Assembly (NCBI GenBank): GCA_027563935.2
Contig: CM050447.1
Coordinates: 83,623,461 to 83,687,460, forward strand
Reading direction: 5' to 3'
DNA: 64,000 nucleotides
Origin: Costus lasius
Lineage: Eukaryota; Streptophyta; Magnoliopsida; Zingiberales; Costaceae
The position numbers and the translations under genes are program-made. Under the pieces are notes generated by a model. The model had not been told where the DNA came from and did no database searches. It saw only the letters and a program-made list of their open reading frames with translations. Every line of letters starts with the position of its first letter. The first letter of the stretch is position 1. Positions 56,139 through 64,000 of this stretch are shown piece by piece.

Positions 56139-57956
56139 TGTTAGTGTTATGCCCTGAGACCTATCTTTTGGTCTAGATTGTACTACTTGACTTTGATATA
56201 TATATCATTCTGTCATTGTCGTTACTATGCTGTGTTTACATCTGCGACTATATACATAGATAATAATGTCCCTGGAGACAGATTGTATCTGTGCTCAAAC
56301 GGTGTGTCCCCAGTCGAGTACCTAAGTGGATAAGGGACAACTATGGTACATCTGAGATTGGTATATGGGCTGGTTACGCACGGGGTGCTAACGCAGACAT
56401 ATGGGTATATCAATGGTGGATATACTGGACCGACCCGCTGTGAGGCTCTCACTTGGTGTCATGAGTTAACTGCGTAAGTGATAGGAGATGCATTGATCCC
56501 TTGATTTGAGGTCATTGACTCTTCTGTATGGTTAGGAACATGCTTTGATACAACCTAATGCCTCGCCGTAATCTTGGAGGTCATAACGGTTGTCATTGGG
56601 TATGTGACGACCCATATGAGAAGATCAATGGACAGACATAGGATTTGCCGCTTTCTACGGGACGCTTGATATCCACGAGGTCCCCTATGGTTGCATGACT
56701 GAAAGTGTATGGCCATACCCAGGTGAAAGCCTAATTTAGTCATGACCATGAGATTGGGTAAAAACAAAGTGGTGACACACTTTGTCCAATCGGATATCAG
56801 TTCGGCAAAGAGACTATAATGCATCAGTATCTTGTTGCGATGATGGGGATGTCGATGTGATATCCATTCCGAAGACTTGGGTAGCAGCGATGCACTGCTA
56901 GGTGCCAATCACTGCTTGTGATGACTGGGTTCATCACCGCCAACGTCTGAGGAACCTATAGGGTCGCACAACTTGAACTCGGGTTCTCGCATTGATCGGG
57001 TAGCCTATTGATTGACTTATTGGATAACTTAGATCTGTTTGGGAGAATCCATCAGCACCACTGTGCTAGATGAGATGAAAGGAATCATTTGGAGCTAACT
57101 TGTTTTTTGGGCCTAGTAGGTCAAATGGGCCCAATAGACCAAGTTGGGCTAATAGGCCAAATGGGCCAAGAGGGATAGGCGCAAGTCACTTGGAGTGAGT
57201 TTGGCGCATATCTTTGAGGAAGACAAATCCAAGTGGTGCATCTCACTTAAAGAGAGAAGCTTGGAGCTTCTCACTTTGAATGGGTGAATGAACTTGGGCG
57301 GATGGCACTTGGAGTGGACGAATTGGGTTTTACCACTTGAAGAGGTGTGTCTCTTCATGAAGTGGTGTGCCTCTTCACTTGTGAAGAGGTGCACCTATTC
57401 ATGGGTATATAAACCCCTTAGCCCCCCTTTTTGTCGGGTTACACTCTCCTCTCCTCTTCCCTTTGTCGCCACTCTTGAGGTATTCGGCCATTAAGAGAGT
57501 TGGACTCTCTTCCTTACTTGGTTCAGTTCCTACAATCTCCTTGTCACCCTCCTCCCCAAAGTTGGACTTTGGCTTGGGTTGATTCCTGTTCGGATTTGTG
57601 GTGGAGTGCTTCAAGAGTTGGACTCCGACGAAGCTCCACCTCCTCTCCTTGGCATCTCCTCTGGAGTTGGCACAAGTGTTTGAGGAAGTCTCCCAAAGTC
57701 GTGGATCTTCTTCCCGAGGCTAGCACCGGGCGTGGAAGAAGAGGATTCGAGGTTCGGCTGTGTGCGAGACTGCAGAGGGCGCACATTTGGGCGCCTGCAT
57801 TGCATCACTTAATTCGTTTCAAGGTATCATCTCCTCCTCACCGTGTCGATCTCCTCGCAAGACTCGATCTTCTGGGTTTTTGGGATTGGCCTGTTTCGGG
57901 GATTGCTTCCGCTGTGGTTGTTTGTAAAATTTTAAAATCCCCGGGGTTTCCCAACA
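56139..57956 (+). repeat. Copia-2 LTR (copy F, 5' LTR)
   Basis: From TGTTAGTGTTATGCCC to CCCAACA, 1818 bp, the length expected for Angela/BARE. A TATATAAA box at 57406-57413 and a donor AAG-GTATCA (GT at 57824) are present. It shares only short blocks with the Copia-1 LTR, such as the TATGCCCT start and GGGTCGCACAA. Confidence 0.9.
57406..57413 (+). promoter_or_regulatory. TATA box of the Copia-2 LTR
   Basis: GGGTATATAAACCCC is a strong plant TATA context, followed after 30 bases by a pyrimidine-rich stretch suitable for transcription start. This places the leader exon at about 57440-57823. Confidence 0.7.
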
Positions 57957-59572
57957 GTGGTAACAGAGGCATCTTGTGAACTTGAACGGTGTTTTATGCT
58001 TCGATTGTATGCTCACATGGCATCTGAAATTTTTCAAAAATTTGCATATGCGCATGGATTTTTCTAAGTAGAAAAAATCGTAAGTTTTTCGTTCCTAACA
58101 TCTATTCGATCTCTTTGGTTTTTCGCTTTCTTCACATGGTGGGATAGACCCATATGTGTGAGAATTAATTTCTCCCCACGCATGTAGGATAGACCTACTG
58201 TGTGGAACTTCTTGGCAAGTTAAGGATTGCAAGGGTAGGCGGCAAGCATGCTTGGAGCATGCATGCGTTACTTGTAGACTCCTGAGAGAAACAAAAAATT
58301 CTAGATTTGTGAATGGACGTTGAGGTTGAAAGACATGTTTTCTAAGAAACTAAAACTGAAGTTTTATGATTTCTTGAGCATATAGAAAAGCATGAGATGA
58401 TTGTGCATTGTGTTGTGGTCATAGTCAAGCCCCTTGTATGCCTGTGATGTATTCTGTGTGAGGCCTGCGTGCCGCTTTTTCTTTTTGTTTTGTAAACGCA
58501 CAAAGAAGATTAAGGGCGCATCCCTCTTGAAGCTTACATCTTGGCGCATCAACCATGATGGCGCATCTTGCTTGGTGACACAAGTAAGGGCTTGGCCGAA
58601 CCGTAGGGTTCGTGAGCTATCCCTCTTGGCACGAGCATGATGGCGCATCATGCATGGAGGAGCCTTCAAGGTCTTGGCCGAACCCTTGGGTTTGTGTGCT
58701 GTGCCTTGATGCGGAGGACCTTGGAGCCACACTTGAAGATAAAGCTTAGTGGTGGCTAGGTTAGGTCTTGTTGGGGCTTGTCACCTAGGTCAAGCATTGA
58801 ACATCCTTTGGCATGTGATGGTTCAATGTGTTGATTAGGCTATGACCACATCGCTTGTTTAATGCTTTTGATATCTGTTAAAGCATGCCTGGATGTGTTT
58901 TATCATTTTGTTATCACTATAGGATTGCATGCCTGTAATGTTAGACGAAAGATAAAACTAAGAGGATGAGACCTCAAAACCCTCAAAATAATATCGAGTC
59001 TGTAGCCTTCTGACGCGTAGCCCTCGTCAAGCTATCGATCAGTGGTGTTGTGCATTGTTTCTCACCCTAGTGGGACACACCTACTTATCTTTAGAAGGCG
59101 TGTGGTGGCAATGGTTTCCTGAGTCCAGTTAAAATCCTGGACGTGCCCTAGCAAGGAAGCTCGTTGGCCCTGGGCATAACGGTCAGGACATACTTGACTA
59201 GATTTCACATGTGGTGGCCACATGATGGAATTCTAGAGGCAGCCTCAAGAGGTTAGGGTTTTGTGTTGTTCCAGCCCTAGCTGGGCACGAAATGCTTGAA
59301 CTGTCTTAAGAAGGAAAATTGCCCTAGGGGCAATGGGTCGGCGTGCCTACCTTACGAAGCATGAGTCACTTTGTGCATCTCATCCCACCCTAGTGGGACG
59401 CGAAGCCTCGTGTGGAATAGGGATCCCATCTCACTAGGAAATCTCAGTTTTTCCGATTGACTTTGTGGGTTGTCAATTCGATTAAAATAGTGGGAGCCAT
59501 GATCATTTAATGTAAGTCTAGATTAAATGATTCGAAGTAGTACTAATCTTCTATCTTAGTTGTTGTAGATCA
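57957..59572 (+). other. Copia-2 leader (copy F)
   Basis: It starts with a changed primer-binding site, GTGGTAACAGAGGC, with two differences from the initiator-Met form. Hairpins are at 59060-59075, 59271-59284 and 59383-59398. TACTAAT at 59541 and TTGTTGTAG ending at 59568 form a strong 3' splice site four bases before the gag ATG. No ORF here is conserved in copy E. Confidence 0.8.
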
Positions 59573-61513
59573 ATGGCTACGAACAATAGCGGATGGTCAC
59601 TGCAATCTATCCTGGAAAAGGACAAGTTGGTTGGATCCAACTTGATGGACTGGTATCGAAACTTGAGGATTATCCTTAAGCTCGAGAGGAAGCTCTATGT
59701 CCTTGAGCAGCCTATTCCAGAGCCACTTCCATGCTCGGCCTCAGCGGCTGAGAAGGATGCTTTTGACAAGCATCAGGCTGATACTTTGGAGGTTGCTAAT
59801 TTGATGCTAACCAATATGTCGCCTGAATTAAGAGGGCAAAATGAATCTAAGAGTGCCTCTGAGATTATTTCTAATCTAAGGTAGCTCTTTAATGAATTGG
59901 TTGAGCTCAACACTCCTAAAGTAGTCATTCAATGTGGTGAGCCGAAAGGTTTGACCAAGGAACTAAAACTAAAGATGGAAAGGATCAGGAATAACAGGAG
60001 CTATTCATGTGGAGGGCCACCTCACATGTTGAAGGACATGGTGCGACTTCAGAACGAGGAGAAGAGAAGCAGGGCTTCATCTTCTTGGTCAGGTATTTAT
60101 GTTACCGAAGTCAACCTTTCTACTTCTTTGTCATGGGTATTGGATACCGCATGCGGAGCTCATATTTGTACAAATATGCAGGGGCTCAAGAAAAGTAGAT
60201 CGGTGCGGCCTGGAGAGATTGACCTACTTGTTGGAAACGGAGCACAGGTTGCTGCTGTTGCCGTAGGAGTTTTGACGCTCTCCTTGACTTATGGACTTCA
60301 ACTTGAGTTAAATAATTGCTATTATGTACCTTCTCTGACCAAAAACATTGTATCTATTCCTTGCTTTGCAAGGAAAGGGTTTAAATTTGAAATAAAAGAG
60401 GACTCTTGTTCTTTTTCATTTGCAAATGTGTTTTATGGGAAGGGTACCTTGTGCAATGGATTATATGTCTTGGACATGGATAACTCTATATGTAACATAA
60501 ATCATAAAAGGATTAAACTGAGTGGTTCAGTTGGTGCGTACCTTTGGCATTGTCGATTAGCCCATATAAACAAGAATCGCATTCAACAACTCCATGCAAA
60601 TGGATTGTTAGATTCAACCTCCTTGGAGGAGTTTGATACTTGTGAGCCTTGTTTATTAGGGAAGATGACAAAAGCGCTCTTCACCAAGATTGGTGAGAGG
60701 GCAGGAGGTTTGTTGGATCTCATACATAGTGATGTGTGTGGGCCATTCAGTAAACAAACCAGAGGAGGGCACAACTGCTTCATCACATTTACTGATGACT
60801 TCAGTAGATACGGTTATGTCTATTTGATGAGACATAAGTCAGAATCCTTTGAGAAATTTAAGGAGTTCAGACATGAAGTAGAGAACCAGCTTGGTAGATC
60901 TATTAAGACTCTTCGATCAGATCGTGGTGGAGAGTACCTGAGCGGTGAGTTCTTTGACTATCTTAGAGAGTGTGGGATTCTATCCCAACTCACTCCTCCT
61001 GGAACACCTCAATGGAATGGTGCGTCTGAAAGGAGAAATCAAACTTTGTTGGACATGGTTCAATCTATGATGAGTCATGCAACTCTACCTCTGTCGTTTT
61101 GCGGCTATGCACTTGAGATAGCTTCTCTCATACTGAATAATGTTCCATCTAAGAGTGTCTCCAAGATTCCGTACGAGGTATGGAATGGGAGACAACCGAA
61201 TCTCTCCTTTATTAGAGTCTGGGGATGTGAGGCTTATGTAAAACGTCAGGATTCTAGCAAGCTAGAACCCAGATCTGATAAATGCGTGTTTGTGGGGTAT
61301 CTTAAGGAAACTAAAGGATATTATTTCTATATTCCCAATGAGAACAAAGTTTTTGTTGCTCGAGGTGCTATCTTTCTCGAGAAAGAATTTCTCATGAAAG
61401 AAGTCAGTGGGAGGAAGTTTGACTTGGACGAGGTCCAAGTGCAATCACAAGACACCGAGATGGAACCTGAGCCACCTGCACCGGTTGCTGGGCAACCAGA
61501 GGCTCAGACATAG
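59573..61513 (+). pseudogene. Copia-2 short Gag-protease-integrase (copy F)
   Basis: ATG at 59573 follows the acceptor in a good context. The Gag N-terminal half is interrupted by TAG at 59882-59884 and continues in the same frame. The C-terminal half of Gag is missing, and the zinc knuckle reads CGGPPHMLKDM, without its fourth ligand. Protease has DTACG. Integrase is well kept: HCRLAHIN and CEPC zinc region, and D, D, E in HSDVCGP, RSDRGGEY and ASERRNQ. A TAG at 61511-61513 ends this part after the integrase tail. Only the first half of Gag, which lacks nucleic-acid binding, could be made. Confidence 0.88.
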
Positions 61514-63160
61514 GCCCTGCGTAGGTCTGGGAGGATTCGTCATGCACCTGAGAGGTATAGGTCACTGCCGACCCAACACGACGGGATCTTCATCATTGAG
61601 GATGAACCCAGGACCTATGATGAGGCGGTCGCTGGACCGGACTCCGAGAAATGGCTTGAGGCCATGAGATCCGAGATGGATTCCATGTCGTCTAACCAAG
61701 TCTGGGATTTGGTTGAGCTACCTGATGGGGTAAAACCTATAGGGTGTAAATGGGTCTTCAAGAGGAAGACTGACATGGATGGCAACATAGTTACCTATAA
61801 GGGTAGACTTGTGGCTAAAAGATTCAGACAAGTTCACAGGGTGGACTATGATGAAACCTTCTCGCTAGTTGCCATGTTCAAATCCATTAGAATTTTGCTT
61901 GCTATACCTGCGTATCACGATTATGAGATATGGCAGATGGATGTGAAGATAACATTCCTTAACGGAAAGCTGATTGAGGATGTGTTTATGACAAAGCCTG
62001 ATGGCTTCATCCATCCTACAGAGGCCAATGAGGTCTGCAGTCTTAAGAGATCCATTTATGGATTAAAGCAAGCTTCTTGAAGTTGGAATCTTCGATTTGA
62101 TGAGGCAGTAAGAGATTACGGCTTTATCAAGAGCGAAGATGACGCCTGTGTTTACAGTAAATTTAGTGAGAGCTTGGTGACATTTCTGGTCTTGTATGTC
62201 GACGACATACTACTCATCGGAAACGACATCCCTAGTCTTCAAGATGTGAAGACATGGTTGGGGAAGTGTTTTGAGATAAAAGACTTTGGGGAGGCCGCCT
62301 ATATCCTAGGTGTGAGGATCTACCGGGATAGATCCAAGAAGCTCCTGGCCCTTAGTCAGAGTACCTACATTGATAAGGTCCTGGAGAGGTTCAGCTTAGA
62401 GCAATCTAAGAAAGGATACCTTCCAGTGAGACATGGCCTTATTCTCTCCAAGAGCCAGTGTCCCGTTACACAGGCTGAGAGGCACGACATGAGTCGAGTG
62501 CCCTATGCTTCGGCAGTAGGTTCGATCATGTATGCGATGTTGTGTACTAGACCAGACGTGGCTTATGCTGTGAGCATAACCAGCCGATACCAATCCAACC
62601 AGGTCTGTAGCACTGGGTGGCTATAAAGAACATTCTATGTTTCTGAGAAGAACTAAAGAATGGTTCTTGGTCTGTGGGGGACAGGAAGAACTCAGTGTTC
62701 AGGGCTACACAGAGGCATCGTTCCAGTCTGACCCTATTGACTTCAAATCGCAGACAGGCTATGTGTTCAGATTGTGTGGAGGTGCTATGAGCTGAGAGAG
62801 CTCAAAGCAATCCATTGTAACTGATTATACGACCGAGGCTGAGTATGTCGTTGCTTCTGAGGCAGCCAAAGAAGCCATTTGGATTCGGAAGTTCATTTAT
62901 GAACTTCAGGTGGTTCCAACTGCTGTGGATCCGATTGAGCTCTATTGTGACAATAATAAAGCGATGGAACAGGCAAAGGAACCACGGTCTCATCAAAAAT
63001 CCAAACACATTCTTAGTAGATTTCACCTGATCTGGGAGATCATTGATAGAGGTGATGTCAGGATAAGCAGAGTTGACACAGATAACAATCTAGCAGACCC
63101 ACTGACCAAAGCTTTGGCGCAGCAGAAGCATGATGGTCATACTCGAGACATGGGGTGAAG
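61514..63160 (+). pseudogene. Copia-2 reverse transcriptase-RNase H (copy F), stops and shifts
   Basis: It continues the frame after the TAG. RT starts WLEAMRSEMDSM and GCKWVFKRK, with YVDD at 62195-62206. A TGA at 62078-62080 breaks it, probably a C-to-T change of an Arg codon. Near 62600 small indels break the frame at the RT/RNase H border. RNase H follows with TEAEYVVASEA, YCDNNKAM and NLADPLTKAL, interrupted by another stop near 62794. It ends at TGA 63158-63160, about 37 bases before the LTR. Confidence 0.87.
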
Positions 63161-63197
63161 GTACCTCAACGATAAGGTCTGAGTGCAAGTAGGAGAT

Positions 63198-64000
63198 TGT
63201 TAGTGTTATGCCCTGAGACCTATCTTTTGGTCTAGATTGTACTACTTGACTTTGATATATATATCATTCTGGCATTGTCGTTACTATGCTGTGTTTACAT
63301 CTGCGACTATGTAGATGATAATAATGTCCCTGGAGACAGATTGTATCTATGCTCAAACGGTGTGTCCCCAGTCGAGTACCTGAGTGGATAAGGGATAGCT
63401 CTGGTACATGTGAGACTGGTATATGGGATGGTTACGCACGGGGTGCTAACGTAGGCATATGGGTATATCAATGGTGGATATACTGAACTGACCCGCTGTG
63501 AGGCTCTGACTTGGTGTCATGAGTTAACCTCGCAAGTGACAGGAGATGCATTGATCCCTTGACTTGAGGTCATTGACTCTTCTGTATGGTTAGGAACATG
63601 CTTTGATACAACCTAACGCCTCGCCATAAGCTGGGAGGTCATAACGGTTGTCATTGGGTATGTGACGACCCATATGAGAAGATCAATGGACAGATATAGG
63701 ATTTGCCCCTTCCTACAGGAAGCTTGATATCCACGGGGCCCCCTATGGTTGCATGACTGAAAGTGTTTGGCCATACCCAGGTGAAAGCCTAATTTAGTCA
63801 TGACCATGAGATTGGGTAAAAACAAAGTGGTGACACACTTTGTCCAATCAGATATCAGTTCGGCAAAGAGACTGTAATGCATTGGTATCTTGTTACGATG
63901 ATTGGGATGTCGATGTGATATCCATTCCGAAGACTTGGGTAGCAGCGATGCACTGCTAGGTGCCAATCACTGCTTGTGATGACTGGGTTCATCACTGCCA
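63198..64000 (+). repeat. Copia-2 LTR (copy F, 3' LTR, first 803 bp)
   Basis: TGTTAGTGTTATGCCC follows the purine run AGTAGGAGAT. It is colinear with 56139-56940 and runs off the window. Confidence 0.92.

Larger units (their letters stand above)
56139..64000 (+). mobile_element. Copia-2 copy F (plus strand), nearly complete
   Basis: 5' LTR, leader, gag-pol and the first 803 bp of the 3' LTR, running out of the window. It is inserted into the LTR of copy E in the opposite direction. The left target duplication should be cttgc (56134-56138). In the first 340 bases the two LTRs differ at roughly 20 sites by eye, so it is not recent. Confidence 0.9.

Overview
This window looks like a stretch of nuclear DNA from a flowering plant with a large, repeat-rich genome. 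Almost every base can be assigned to LTR retrotransposons: Copia elements of the Angela/BARE type, Athila elements, and one giant Tat-type element. I found no complete host gene, tRNA, rRNA or CRISPR array. The species cannot be told from the sequence.

Layout: 1-1990 is the 3' end of Copia-1 copy A, inserted into the reverse transcriptase of copy B (1991-5073) of the same family. Next come a GC-rich 461-bp island of unknown origin (5074-5534), Copia-1 copy C with a 5' LTR, long leader and gag-pol cut off in the integrase tail (5535-11238), an unassigned minus-strand LTR-like block rich in tandem repeats (11239-14222), and a minus-strand fragment of a Copia-2 LTR (14223-14681). From 14682 to 53176 lies a minus-strand Athila element (Athila-2). 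It is split by a second minus-strand Athila (Athila-1, 18029-50056), whose flanks still show a near-perfect 5-bp target duplication 32 kb apart. Athila-1 in turn holds the Tat element (18787-39820, plus strand) and a Copia-1 fragment (copy D, 44615-48158). The right end is Copia-2: a minus-strand 5' part (copy E, 53177-56138) interrupted by a nearly complete plus-strand copy F (56139 to beyond the window).

The Tat element has LTRs of about 3.9 kb, gag-protease-RT-RNase H, the second (archaeal-type) RNase H typical of Tat, and integrase. Between integrase and the 3' LTR it carries cargo: a sense fragment of a selenium-binding-protein gene, and an antisense intron-containing gene with a plant mobile domain and a coiled-coil tail, broken by at least two stops and a frameshift.

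The most interesting signals concern RNA. In Copia-1 a start codon in the LTR is followed six bases later by a splice donor, and an acceptor with a branch point lies just before gag in the same phase. A leader intron of about 1.96 kb would therefore join an LTR-encoded start to gag. Inside that intron lie the primer-binding site and three small hairpins whose stems are kept by compensatory changes in four element copies of two families. The Tat LTR carries about ten tandem hairpins, mostly with GNRA-like loops, bracketed by another covarying hairpin pair. The Copia-2 copies share a shortened gag and a broken zinc knuckle, which suggests a family living on another element's Gag.
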